A DNA stretch of 64,000 bases from Bacteroidota bacterium (GTDB lineage Bacteria; Chlamydiota; Chlamydiia; Chlamydiales; FEN-1388), in the NCBI GenBank assembly GCA_013285825.1, contig JABDGV010000003.1:1-64000 (forward strand), read 5' to 3'. This document shows, one piece after another, positions 27,501-35,916 of this stretch (the stretch's first letter is position 1; the number at the start of each line of letters is the position of its first letter). The translations under genes and the position numbers were made by a program. The notes under the pieces are model-generated. The model had not been told where the DNA came from. It was given only the letters and a program-made list of their open reading frames with translations, and ran no database searches.

Positions 27501-28365
27501 CAGATGAAAGGAGATCCTCTGTCTTGAAAGGGCCTGTTGCAAATTTTGGCGCTTGAGAGGTCAAGGAACTGTAAATGGCAACATCAAAGTCGCCCTTATA
27601 GGCAACCTCAGAGAGCTTCTTCATAACCTCGACAGGAAATTCTGAGAGGTTGCTATTCATCTTAGCCCAATCTTTAGCAAAAAGAAGCATCTTATCCGAG
27701 TTTTGAACACCCTTTTCTACTCTACTTAAGAGCTCTTCAAAAAAGATTCTTGGGGAGACAAGGTTATGGAGAGCTACAAGCGAATTTTCCCTCACAGATG
27801 GATCTTTAATTAAGGCATCCATATGCATTCTTGAAAAGCAGCGCTTAAAACAAGCCGAGAGATTGGGAAGCTCGTTCTTAAGATCAAATGCAACACTATA
27901 TAGCTCTTGGCGCTCAAAAGGGTTGAGATCTTCTAGTTCATAGACAATCTCCCAATCATCTTTGCCTTTACAAAGATCTTTTATAGTCTGTATGCGCAGC
28001 TCTTTAAGCGCTTTGATCAAGGAAGCATTCTCTTTTTGAAATTTGGGATTTTTAGCTTTCTCATCGATCTCTTTTCTTTTCTCTGGGGAGGATTGAAGTT
28101 CCTCTCTCATCTCTGGAGGAGTGAGGGGCAGCGCTTTATTGCGTTTTTGAGCGACACTTGAAACTGCTTCTTGAATCGGGGGCTTTAATTTTTTATCCTG
28201 TGGAACATGGGGCAGCTTTCTTTTTCCCTTTTTTGTACTGGCAGGTACATCATGGCCAACAGATTTTTCAATCTTCAAATCACTCTCTGAAACTTCCTCA
28301 TCCTTTCTGCCCTTTTTATCTTCTGGAGACGAAGGAATACTCTGACCTGATACAATTGAAGACAT
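24529..28365 (-). CDS. Very large protein with RasGEF-like region (larger paralogue)
   Basis: The protein has 1278 residues and no signal peptide. Residues 1-90 are Lys/Pro-rich with P-x-x-P runs (LPHVPQDKKLKPP, ALPLTPPEMR). Residues about 100-310 are helical and could correspond to a RasGEF N-terminal module. From about 320 to 500 comes the RasGEF-like core: FDKIAGFVSSTILTTLDPKE, MFIDLAQECYDTGDLASVQA, then IISGLSKMPVYRLEGI, a closer match to the family than in the paralogue downstream. The remaining 750 residues are mostly helical and unassigned, ending in a beta-rich tail. It is the first of two co-oriented genes. I infer a host-directed effector; LegG2 of Legionella is a known bacterial RasGEF effector. 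Confidence 0.68.
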   Translation of the reverse strand: MSSIVSGQSIPSSPEDKKGRKDEEVSESDLKIEKSVGHDVPASTKKGKRKLPHVPQDKKLKPPIQEAVSSVAQKRNKALPLTPPEMREELQSSPEKRKEIDEKAKNPKFQKENASLIKALKELRIQTIKDLCKGKDDWEIVYELEDLNPFERQELYSVAFDLKNELPNLSACFKRCFSRMHMDALIKDPSVRENSLVALHNLVSPRIFFEELLSRVEKGVQNSDKMLLFAKDWAKMNSNLSEFPVEVMKKLSEVAYKGDFDVAIYSSLTSQAPKFATGPFKTEDLLSSAISGDKQSLKLLASEFRIFQQAVHTPISLGCMLGEKNEALEGNKMAFDKIAGFVSSTILTTLDPKERRETVKMFIDLAQECYDTGDLASVQAIISGLSKMPVYRLEGIKDLFTYAEGGSEKAPSIGVAYGDTLKKLSPIITGAYQKQMDMIGPFVEKHPRPIIPEGVFTSALTLKVEEKFPSVSDGELNVQKLKGLCDVLEPLNRAHGWMKEEPIKQPQSDLCNMILESPGSEADNSLYLLSYALQQSDTTDITSFAEAVKSKMSHIEKLSYQEDSKEFKKIHKAFRKNEILEKAFKSGIDASLMKQHKWKDMSNLPADVGVIRATARLKGYAFLESRIEQGHELTPELVEQAISKGIEGVQGLDVGEQKKGTFLESARFLFLNFALKLKGLGFAIKSRLMIECNRYFKSADGINHEKAIKEEAAMKAIEICFKKDPSSIEKYRELKSKATLDEAGKSELQRLEEVPGFTKIFQAILLNSKKQIELLISDGRQEELNEHHAFMLPDIALDAIRQKAQARDKSTRKSVGVTEVEQSLMQREDQEFLAEKHRVDFYRTGTLDEKLMARFNKLPRDQRISFNKQVEKLAQEIFPDDKYRQNLVVNEIEAESIIRFNVEFALNPKATITVFEPDLYATKGGNEARVHLAIAQASDFIDRTIGKDRKNSTPEKIGLVLEFCKPLLENRDIPEAKKLLNEMKTLLTDNLYTWGAGSPDKKVTNALQWIFDPKNEQTLLLNDLLGRQNVNDIREQLFKKEYAKEGFINLLKQANIEPKGKTTLSEITAIGMKLRVNPLEVMVHQLQDDYKNAESIGNAGAVLIQFSKDLPRDNHYMMSDGAKNISNAGHEGKRKETGDKKYIEECAKEINAFFKGSPQYAKLAQALSTQTMGNWIIGSSIGGVLQSLQRSGNVFQLMNPGQIVEINVERDSQGAITGLHLKTEYECHLCLTGEKGKISMMDFGLKFGFDATFTIDDKGIPQLKGEPAATYEPFGLKG

Positions 28366-28460
28366 GAGAACCTCTCAGCCGTTTCCTTAATTATAGTATT
28401 TATTTGAAATAATTACACCGTAGCCCTAGAAACAGATGTATAAAGCAGAAGTGAATCCAT

Positions 28461-29735
28461 ATGAAACGTGTGATCATCATCGGTGGAGGATTTGGAGGAT
28501 TAGAAGCTGCTCATCAACTGAGAAATGCTCCCTGCGAAGTTGTACTCATTGATCGCCTCAACCACCATCTCTTCCAGCCGCTGCTCTATCAAGTTGCAAC
28601 CGCTTCTCTCTCGCCGGGAGATATTGCGGAACCGATCCGAAAAATTCTGCATTCCCAAGAAAATTGCCATGTCTTAATGGGAACAGTATCCAAAATAGAC
28701 ACAAAGCAGAGGTTGGTTATTCTTGAAGATGGCACCAGTTATTCCTTCGATTCGCTTATTCTTGCTCCAGGAACACGCCATTCCTACTGGGGAAAAGATG
28801 AGTGGGAACTAGAAGCTCCGGGCCTCAAAACTATTCAAGACGCTTTAAAAATCAGGGAAAAAATACTCTCCGTCTTTGAGCGGGCAGAGAGAGCTGCCTC
28901 TGCCGAAGAGATCCAAATTAACCTCAATTTCATTGTCGTAGGAGCAGGTCCCACGGGCGTTGAGATGGCAGGATCAATAGCTGAAATTGCTCTTAAAACT
29001 CTCGTTGATAACTTCACAAAAATCGATACGAAAAAAGCGAAAATATTCTTAATTGAGGGAGCCGATCAGGTCCTTCCAGGATTTCCCCCATCTCTTGCTC
29101 AAAAAGCGCAAAAAGCACTGGAAAAAATAGGAGTCACTGTTCTAACAAAAACCTTTGTGACCCAAATCACTGAGGAGGGAGCGCAGGCGGGCACAACCTT
29201 TATTCCGTCGCATTGCATCATATGGGCCGCAGGAAATCAAGCGTCCCCAATCCTTAAATCACTCAACACTCCACTTGATAAACAGGGACGAGTCCTTGTC
29301 GAGAGCGATCTATCTATTCCAAACAATCCCGATATCTTTGTTATTGGTGATGCCGCTTGCTTCATGAACTCAGAGGGACGCCCTCTTCCAGGACTTGCCC
29401 CTGTCGCCAAACAAATGGGAGCTTATGTTGCGAACATCATCAATAAATCGATACCGCAAGATAAGAGAAAGCCGTTCAAGTATCGAGATAAAGGCTCTCT
29501 TGCAACCATCGGCCGAGGAAAAGCTGTCGGCCTTATTGGCAAGCTGCAGCTTTCAGGTTTTTTTGCCTGGTTTGCTTGGTCGTTCATCCACGTTTTTTAC
29601 TTAATCGGCTTCCAAAACAGAATCCTTGTCATGATCAAGTGGTGCTTTCTCTATATTACCGGCAGGCGAAATGTACAGATAATTTCAAGGCCTCTGGAAG
29701 AAATTGAGAAAATTCAACCAGTTAAGAGAAGTTGA
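28461..29735 (+). CDS. ndh: Type II NADH:quinone oxidoreductase (NDH-2)
   Basis: NDH-2 is a monotopic FAD enzyme that passes electrons from NADH to quinone without pumping ions. The 424 residues start with the FAD-binding Rossmann motif VIIIGGGFGGLEAAHQL. The NADH-binding motif is FIVVGAGPTGVEMAGSIAEI and the second FAD motif is DIFVIGDAACF, followed by GLAPVAKQMGAYVA. The C-terminus has a hydrophobic/amphipathic anchor (FFAWFAWSFIHVFYLIGF). It is immediately upstream of putA on the same strand (52 bases). Confidence 0.94.
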   Translation: MKRVIIIGGGFGGLEAAHQLRNAPCEVVLIDRLNHHLFQPLLYQVATASLSPGDIAEPIRKILHSQENCHVLMGTVSKIDTKQRLVILEDGTSYSFDSLILAPGTRHSYWGKDEWELEAPGLKTIQDALKIREKILSVFERAERAASAEEIQINLNFIVVGAGPTGVEMAGSIAEIALKTLVDNFTKIDTKKAKIFLIEGADQVLPGFPPSLAQKAQKALEKIGVTVLTKTFVTQITEEGAQAGTTFIPSHCIIWAAGNQASPILKSLNTPLDKQGRVLVESDLSIPNNPDIFVIGDAACFMNSEGRPLPGLAPVAKQMGAYVANIINKSIPQDKRKPFKYRDKGSLATIGRGKAVGLIGKLQLSGFFAWFAWSFIHVFYLIGFQNRILVMIKWCFLYITGRRNVQIISRPLEEIEKIQPVKRS

Positions 29736-29787
29736 CATAAACAGTAAAGGCAACGAAAAGAGGGATTACGTTGCAACCAAGTAAGTA

Positions 29788-32700
29788 ATGTACGGTCAAG
29801 TAACTCGATGTCATGCGCTTTTAGAGAGTGCAACTGGTAAACTGCTCGACGATGAAGAGGCTTTAACGCTCTCTTCTCTTTTAGCTCAAGAGATGATGCG
29901 GCAGGCATCGACTCTTGCAACAAGCAAAGAGAGAAGACGTCTTGCCCGCATCCACCAGATGATTCAGCATCCTAAAGACAAAGTCTTTGCTCTCAATTTT
30001 ACCGACCGTTTTTTCCGCCCTGTCGACGCCTCCCGCTCTTTTGCTCTCTTAAAAGATCTCTCCAGATCGCAAGCGCCCTCATTTTTATCCAAAGGCGAAA
30101 AGAGGCTCTTTCACTTCTTCTTACGGCTCGGGAAGATCTTGCCAACGCTTGCAAAACATTTAATTGGGATTGCAATGCGGTTCCAGATGAATCAAATAGT
30201 CGCTCAAGATTCTAAAAAGGCGATTTCATCCTTAATCCGCAAACTTCAAGCCGAAGGACTGCACGCAAATATAAACCGCTTAGGCGAGGCAATACTTGGA
30301 GAACAAGAGGCTTGCCGCAGGCTGAACAGCTATATCCAAGATTTTGAAAATCCAAAAATTGAAATGATCTCTGTAAAGATCTCGTCGCTCTATTCTCAAA
30401 TTAATCCAATAGCATTTGATGAAACAATTATAACCCTGCAGCAGAGGTTTAAAGCTCTTCTTCGAGCAGCTATGCAGAAAAACGCCTGGGTCATGCTGGA
30501 TATGGAAGAGTGGAAAGATTTAGAGATGACCTGCAAGCTTTTAACAACTACATTGGACGACCCCGAGTTTTCACATGCGCAAGCAGGAATAGCCCTTCAA
30601 GCCTATATACCAGAATCATCCACCATTCTTGAAGAGCTTATCGTTTGGGCTAAAAAAAGAGTAGATTCTGGCGGATCAAAAATCAGAATCCGCCTTGTTA
30701 AGGGCGCAAATCTGGCAATGGAGAGGTTAGAGGCAAGCCTCAAATCGTGGCCGCAAGCGCCCTATAAGAAAAAAGATGAAACAGATGCCCATTTCATCTA
30801 CATGCTTCACAGACTTTTAGAAGAAGATGCAAGGCAAGTATGTCTTTTTGGAATAGGCAGCCACAACGTCTTTGATCTCTGCTATGCAGGTATTTTAGCC
30901 TCTTCAAAAAAATGCCTCTCAGCTCTCTCTTTTGAAACGCTTGCAGGAATGGCTCCCTCACTATCGCTGGCTCTGGCAAAAGTCTTTCCACAATCCCTTC
31001 TCTATTGCCCAGTTGTGGCCCATGATGAATTTCACACAGCTTTAGCCTACCTCACAAGGCGCCTAGATGAAAATACAGCTCCTGAAAATTTCTTAGCTTC
31101 GCTCACACAGCTTACGACCGACAGCGCCTCGTGGCAATTGCAAATGGAGCGCTTTGAACGTTCTGTACGCAGCAGAAACAGCGTCGACCGACTGCCAAGA
31201 AGGTGCCAGGACCGAAGCCTTCCTTCTCCCATTATTCCCAATACTCCATTTAGCAATACTCCAGATAGTGATTGGAGTATAAGCTGCAATAGGCAATGGG
31301 GTGTCAATATCTTAAAGAGCTGGGAAGAAAAACCCACTCGAAAAATCCCCCTCCAAATAGGTGGAGAGTATAGCAACGGCATCACATCCCTTTCTCGCGA
31401 AGACCCCTCCCGGCCGACTTATATCATTCATGAAAGCCAGCTTGCAGGACCCAATCATATCGAAAAGGCTGTACAAACGGCGCGAGGGATAACAAAAGAT
31501 CGTATAAACATCGATCTTTTTTCTATTGCCGATGCACTAGAAAAAAACCGCGACCGGCTGATCGGCGCTATGGTGCAGGAGGTGGCAAAGTCCATTTCTG
31601 AAGCGGATATGGAGGTTTCTGAAGCCATCGACTTCTGCCGATATTATGCCAATCAGCTTATATCCGATGCTTCTCTCTTTGAGCCCGATACAGGAGAAGG
31701 AGTGGCCCTCGTCGCATCTCCATGGAATTTTCCCTGCTCCATACCATTTAATGGCATTATAGCCGCACTGGCTCTGCATAAAGCTGTGCTCTTCAAACCC
31801 GCTCCAGAGGCAATAGGGGTCGGTTTTGAGCTGGCATCGATCTTATGGGAAGCGGGCGTCCCGCTTGACGTCCTCCAGTTTATTCCAACACGTGATGACC
31901 CGGAAGGATACCTCCTCTTGCAAGATAAGAGAATCGATACTGTTTTTCTTACAGGCTCGACAGACACTGGAAGGCTCTTTATAAAGAGCTGTCCTACCCG
32001 GAAGCTGTTTGCAGAAACTGGCGGCAAAAATGCAATTATTGTCTCGCAAGCTGCCGACTTAGACGTTGCAGTTAAGGAGATCATACAGTCTGCATTTTCT
32101 TTTTCAGGCCAAAAATGCAGTGCCTGCAGTTTAGTTATTGTCGAAAAGGCTATCCTTAACCACACCCAATTCTTAGAAAAACTCAAAGATGCTGCCTCTT
32201 CCTTACCTACAGGATCTGCTTGGGATGTGCAATCGAAAATTACCCCTCTTTCAAAAGAGCCTACAGATGCCTTTATGCGTGCATTTTCATCGTTGGAGCC
32301 AGATGAAGAATGGTTATTAAAACCTATCCAGGATGTAAAAAACCCTCTTCTTTTTTCGCCTGGCATTAAAACTTGTGTGCAGCCAGGATCTTTTACCCAT
32401 ACAACTGAGCTTTTTGGCCCTATCTTAGGAATAATAGAGGCAAAATCGATACCCGATGCTATCTCCATCGCAAATTATCCCCAGTATGGATTAACTGCAG
32501 GATTGATCTCCCTTGATCCCAAAGAACAAGCTCTCTTTAGCAAAGAGATCCGTTCAGGAAATCGGTATATTAATCGAGCAATAACTGGTGCCATTGTCGG
32601 CCGGCAGCCTTTTGGTGGAATGAAGGCAAGCTCATTTGGCACAGGCATGAAAGCAGGAGGACCCTCTTTTTTGCTTCAGCTATTGGATGGCACTGCAGAA

Positions 32701-33324
32701 GATAAAGAGCAGTGCAGCATATCGTCTCACTCACAGCTCAACTTAACGTCGATTCTGCAGCCCATAGAGGAAAATAAACAACTCGTAGATGTAGGCAGAG
32801 CCTATGCTGCGGCCTATCAAACATACTTTGCAAAGCAAAGAGCCCTTCAAACGTGCATAGGGCAAGATAATTTCATTTTTTACGAACCGCATGATGCGCT
32901 CTATCTCTATATTTCTCCCGATGACCAGTTTCAAGATGTTTGGAAAGTGGCCTCAATTGCAGCTCTTTTAGAAATTGAACTGAATGTCTATGGGCAGAAT
33001 CTCGATATTTCAAACTTCTGCAGGCTCACGAATCTAAAAAACTTCATTCAATCTCAAAATTGCAAATGGTATGATGAAAAATTAGAATTTATACGTGCCT
33101 TTTCAACCCAGCCATTTCCGCGATTTAGATCTTTTCAAAACCCGCCTGAAGAATTTTTAAAACAAATCTCAACACATGCCATGTCGATTGATGTCCGACC
33201 CCCCTCAAATAATGGCAGAATTGAACTCATCCATTTCTTGAGAGAGATTTCCCTCTCAGTCGATTACCATCGATTTGGCAATCTTCAGGATCGAGAGGGA
33301 GAGAAGAGAACCGAGCCAAAATAA
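29788..33324 (+). CDS. putA: Bifunctional proline dehydrogenase / L-glutamate-gamma-semialdehyde dehydrogenase
   Basis: PutA oxidises proline to glutamate in two steps, first with FAD (electrons to quinone), then with NAD+. Length is 1178 residues. The proline dehydrogenase barrel (about 100-450) has ISVKISSLYSQINP, IRIRLVKGANLAMERLEA and YLTRRLDENTAPENF. The aldehyde dehydrogenase part (about 540-970) has VALVASPWNFPCSIPFNG, the Glu motif FAETGGKNA, and the catalytic Cys (about residue 777) in FSGQKCSACS. A C-terminal region of about 190 residues follows, and the N-terminal DNA-binding RHH domain of trifunctional PutA is absent. Host proline would feed the TCA cycle and, with the neighbouring NDH-2, the quinone pool. 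Confidence 0.95.
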   Translation: MYGQVTRCHALLESATGKLLDDEEALTLSSLLAQEMMRQASTLATSKERRRLARIHQMIQHPKDKVFALNFTDRFFRPVDASRSFALLKDLSRSQAPSFLSKGEKRLFHFFLRLGKILPTLAKHLIGIAMRFQMNQIVAQDSKKAISSLIRKLQAEGLHANINRLGEAILGEQEACRRLNSYIQDFENPKIEMISVKISSLYSQINPIAFDETIITLQQRFKALLRAAMQKNAWVMLDMEEWKDLEMTCKLLTTTLDDPEFSHAQAGIALQAYIPESSTILEELIVWAKKRVDSGGSKIRIRLVKGANLAMERLEASLKSWPQAPYKKKDETDAHFIYMLHRLLEEDARQVCLFGIGSHNVFDLCYAGILASSKKCLSALSFETLAGMAPSLSLALAKVFPQSLLYCPVVAHDEFHTALAYLTRRLDENTAPENFLASLTQLTTDSASWQLQMERFERSVRSRNSVDRLPRRCQDRSLPSPIIPNTPFSNTPDSDWSISCNRQWGVNILKSWEEKPTRKIPLQIGGEYSNGITSLSREDPSRPTYIIHESQLAGPNHIEKAVQTARGITKDRINIDLFSIADALEKNRDRLIGAMVQEVAKSISEADMEVSEAIDFCRYYANQLISDASLFEPDTGEGVALVASPWNFPCSIPFNGIIAALALHKAVLFKPAPEAIGVGFELASILWEAGVPLDVLQFIPTRDDPEGYLLLQDKRIDTVFLTGSTDTGRLFIKSCPTRKLFAETGGKNAIIVSQAADLDVAVKEIIQSAFSFSGQKCSACSLVIVEKAILNHTQFLEKLKDAASSLPTGSAWDVQSKITPLSKEPTDAFMRAFSSLEPDEEWLLKPIQDVKNPLLFSPGIKTCVQPGSFTHTTELFGPILGIIEAKSIPDAISIANYPQYGLTAGLISLDPKEQALFSKEIRSGNRYINRAITGAIVGRQPFGGMKASSFGTGMKAGGPSFLLQLLDGTAEDKEQCSISSHSQLNLTSILQPIEENKQLVDVGRAYAAAYQTYFAKQRALQTCIGQDNFIFYEPHDALYLYISPDDQFQDVWKVASIAALLEIELNVYGQNLDISNFCRLTNLKNFIQSQNCKWYDEKLEFIRAFSTQPFPRFRSFQNPPEEFLKQISTHAMSIDVRPPSNNGRIELIHFLREISLSVDYHRFGNLQDREGEKRTEPK

Positions 33325-33335
33325 TTTTTTTAAAT

Positions 33336-33542
33336 CTACTTGCGCATGCTATCATCACGGGTGGCTCTGTCATACTCTTCTTGCCGCCGTATTTCGTCCT
33401 GCCGTCTTTGCCGTTCGATATCTTGATTGCGCTGATCTTGCAGACGCTGCTGGCGTATCTGATCCTGTCTTCGAATATCGCTTTGCGTATCGCCTAATAA
33501 TTGACCTGCGACACAAAGGGTCAAAAGAAAAATATATTTCAT
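33336..33542 (-). CDS. Small secreted Arg/Gln/Asp-rich protein (copy B)
   Basis: From ATG 33542 the product has 68 residues: signal peptide KYIFLLTLCVAGQLLG, then a highly charged helix made of RRQ, RQQ and RNQD units, with no Cys. The longer start at 33569 would precede the signal sequence and is unlikely. It is a paralogue of the gene just upstream (same signal peptide KYI-LLTLC and same repeats). After cleavage it would be a short soluble helix or coiled coil in the periplasm. Function unknown. Confidence 0.75.
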   Translation of the reverse strand: MKYIFLLTLCVAGQLLGDTQSDIRRQDQIRQQRLQDQRNQDIERQRRQDEIRRQEEYDRATRDDSMRK

Positions 33543-33558
33543 AAAACTACCCCTAATT

Positions 33559-33834
33559 TTATTTCGCATATTGCTCTAGCCACTGCATTTCCTCTTCCTG
33601 AGCTTTCTCTTCTGCAGGGTTCGTTGTACCACTTTGTTGCTGCTGCCGTTTTATATCTTGATTTCGATAGTCTTGATCGCGCTCTTCTTGCAAACGGTCC
33701 TGGCGTTCTGTATTGTTTTTTTGAATCTGTTGCAACCGTGCTTGACGTCGTATATCTTCAGCGCGAATATCGTCTTGAGCATCGGCAAATAATGTATAAG
33801 TGCCACAAAGGGTCAAAAGTAAGATATATTTCAT
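33559..33834 (-). CDS. Small secreted Arg/Gln/Asp-rich protein (copy A)
   Basis: This 91-residue protein starts with the signal peptide KYILLLTLCGTYTLFADA, followed by a charged low-complexity helix (DDIRAEDIRRQARLQQIQKN, RNQDIKRQQQQ) and an acidic tail. Strand, signal peptide and repeat units match the next gene downstream, so the two arose by tandem duplication. It runs divergently from the redoxin gene. Function unknown; I see no domain. Confidence 0.8.
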   Translation of the reverse strand: MKYILLLTLCGTYTLFADAQDDIRAEDIRRQARLQQIQKNNTERQDRLQEERDQDYRNQDIKRQQQQSGTTNPAEEKAQEEEMQWLEQYAK

Positions 33835-33920
33835 GCAATTTGAGCTCCTTTTCTAATCGAACCATAACAGATGATTGAAAAATTTATGCAACAAGAGTAT
33901 CGATAAAGGAATAAGTTTAA

Positions 33921-34547
33921 GTGAATTCTATGCTGTCAAGATTGAAAAAAATTATTTTACCCTTGCTGCTCTGTATGACCGCTACTGTATTTGCCTATCC
34001 ACGAGCAGGCCAGGAAGCTCCCGATTTTTCAAGTGTGGACATTACAGGTAGAGATCAATCACTCAAGCTATATAAGGGCAAAATTATTGTTTTAGAATGG
34101 ACAAATCCTGAATGCCCTTTTGTTCGAAAACACTATGTCGGCTCAAAAAATATTCCTAATATGCAAAAAGAATTCACTAAAAATCCAAATATTATCTGGC
34201 TGCTTATTTGCTCTTCAGCACCTGGTCAAGAGGGACATAAAACGCCCGAAGAATGGAAAACAATTCTTTCTCAATATGATGCATCTCCAACCGCGATGAT
34301 TATCGATGATAGCGGCTCCTTAGCAAAACTTTATGGCGTTACTCGAACTCCTGAATTCGTAATTATTGGAGGGGATGGCAACATTGCATACCGTGGAGCA
34401 GTCGATACCATTCCGAGCTCTGATCCCGAAGATATTCAAAACCCTATTAATCGCGAACTTATTCAAGAAAGTCTCAATAATCTACTCAAAGGCAATCCCA
34501 TCTACACCACCGAAACAATTCCCTACGGCTGCCCGATTAAGTTCTAA
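33921..34547 (+). CDS. Exported redoxin-family (AhpC/TSA-like) protein
   Basis: The protein has 208 residues with a signal peptide (LKKIILPLLLCMTATVFA). The thioredoxin-fold region reads AGQEAPDFSSVDITGRDQSL, IIVLEWTNPECPFVRKHYVG, and later TRTPEFVIIGGDGNIAYRGA with the cis-Pro in RTPE. The single Cys in NPECPF takes the place of the peroxidatic Cys, and another Cys lies near the end (YGCPIKF). It resembles the exported redoxin-domain proteins that reduce periplasmic targets or peroxides. AAAGGA at 33905-33910 suits the GTG at 33921; ATG 33930 is the alternative. Confidence 0.85.
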   Translation: MNSMLSRLKKIILPLLLCMTATVFAYPRAGQEAPDFSSVDITGRDQSLKLYKGKIIVLEWTNPECPFVRKHYVGSKNIPNMQKEFTKNPNIIWLLICSSAPGQEGHKTPEEWKTILSQYDASPTAMIIDDSGSLAKLYGVTRTPEFVIIGGDGNIAYRGAVDTIPSSDPEDIQNPINRELIQESLNNLLKGNPIYTTETIPYGCPIKF

Positions 34548-34587
34548 TTATGACACATCGCGCTCGAGCCCGATTTTTGTCATAATT
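34546..34587. repeat. Inverted repeat between redoxin and rarA
   Basis: Perfect 10-base arms (AATTATGACA and TGTCATAATT) flank a GC-richer centre. The left arm overlaps the redoxin stop codon; rarA starts 25 bases after the right arm. The right arm is preceded, not followed, by a T-run. It may be a terminator variant or an operator for rarA. Confidence 0.6.
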
Positions 34588-34611
34588 CCTGTACCTGCTA
34601 TACTCTGCACC

Positions 34612-35856
34612 ATGCAAATACCTCTTTCAGAAAAGCTGCGGCCATCAACATGGGATGAGCTCGTCGGCCATAATTCAATTGTTCAGGCTGAAAGCCAACT
34701 AAGGCGTCAAGTTGACAAAGGCCGACCCAAAAGCCTATTGCTGTATGGCCCTCCAGGTACTGGGAAGACAACCATTGCTCAGCTCTACCTTAATTCCTTT
34801 TCATGTCCTAAAGTTACAATCACTCCCTCTCAAGCGACCTCGTCAGACCTTAAGCAAGTCTTGGACACCAGCCGACGAGAAGCGCTTTTTCGCCCGACAC
34901 TTCTCTGGATTGATGAAATTCATAGGCTCATGCGGCCGCAACAAGACCTTTTATTAAATGGAATAGAAACAGGATTGATCGTGCTGGTAGGTGCTACAAC
35001 TGAAAATCCCTCTTTTGAATTGGTGCCAGCCCTGCTCTCACGCCTTGAGGTGGTAACTTTAAAACCGCTTACCCATAAAGACCTCTTAAGCCTTTTGCAG
35101 CGATGCGAAACCAAGCTGGGAATGCTTCCCCTTTCAGAGAGCGGAAAACAGCTGCTCATTGAATCGGTTCATGGGGATGCCCGGCGGCTTTTAAACAAAG
35201 TTGAGCAGATCCTTGACATCCCCAATTTTCAAGAAGATTCTCTCTCTGCCCTTCTTGATTTTCGATCCTCTGCCTATGGCGAGGGACGCTACATCTTAAT
35301 TTCGGCGCTCCATAAATCGGTGCGAGGCTCTGATGTCGACGCTTCCCTCTACTGGCTTGCAAGGCTATTGGATGGCGGTGAAGACCCTCTTTATCTTGCT
35401 CGAAGAATCATCCGGATGGCTATTGAAGATGTAGGCCTTGCCGATCCCAGCGCCCTAAACCAAGCTCTCTCTGCTATGAAAGCATATGAAGTGATGGGTA
35501 GCCCTGAAGGAGATTTGGCATTAGCGCAAGCTGTTGTTTACTTAGCTTTAAGTCCCAAAAGCGCCTCTACGTATGTCGGATTCAAAGAGGCTAGGGCAAT
35601 GGCTAAAAGAACAGCGCAATTTCCTCCTCCTAAAGAGATTATCAATGCTCCTACACGCTGGATGAAAGAGCAGGGCTTTTCAGAAGGATATGTCTGGGAC
35701 CATGATCTCGATGATGCCTTTTCAGGTCAAAACTATTTCCCTGCTGAACTGGAGCGGCCAAGCTTTTATCACCCTGTAGAGCGCGGGTTTGAGAGAGATC
35801 TTAAAAAAAGGCTCGAATACTTCACTAAACTACGTAAAATTAAAACTTCATCTTGA
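34612..35856 (+). CDS. rarA: Replication-associated recombination protein A (RarA/MgsA), AAA+ ATPase
   Basis: RarA is a clamp-loader-like ATPase that acts at stalled forks and ssDNA ends. From ATG 34612 (MQIPLSEKLRPSTWDELVG, the canonical start of the family) it has 414 residues. The frame is open 82 codons further upstream, but that stretch overlaps the redoxin gene. Walker A is LLYGPPGTGKTTIAQ, Walker B LLWIDEIHRLMR, sensor 1 VGATTENPSFEL, and the arginine finger region ALLSRLEVV. The C-terminal tetramerisation part (SDVDASLYWLARLLDGGEDP) is complete. Confidence 0.96.
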   Translation: MQIPLSEKLRPSTWDELVGHNSIVQAESQLRRQVDKGRPKSLLLYGPPGTGKTTIAQLYLNSFSCPKVTITPSQATSSDLKQVLDTSRREALFRPTLLWIDEIHRLMRPQQDLLLNGIETGLIVLVGATTENPSFELVPALLSRLEVVTLKPLTHKDLLSLLQRCETKLGMLPLSESGKQLLIESVHGDARRLLNKVEQILDIPNFQEDSLSALLDFRSSAYGEGRYILISALHKSVRGSDVDASLYWLARLLDGGEDPLYLARRIIRMAIEDVGLADPSALNQALSAMKAYEVMGSPEGDLALAQAVVYLALSPKSASTYVGFKEARAMAKRTAQFPPPKEIINAPTRWMKEQGFSEGYVWDHDLDDAFSGQNYFPAELERPSFYHPVERGFERDLKKRLEYFTKLRKIKTSS

Positions 35857-35916
35857 TGTTGCAATATCAAGATATCCCCTGTTATATCTCTATCTATATA
35901 CTTATGTAGTTAGCAG

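Noticed and set aside
31653..32468. 271-codon minus-strand open frame inside putA
   Set aside because: It lies wholly antisense to the conserved aldehyde dehydrogenase domain and has no recognisable motif.
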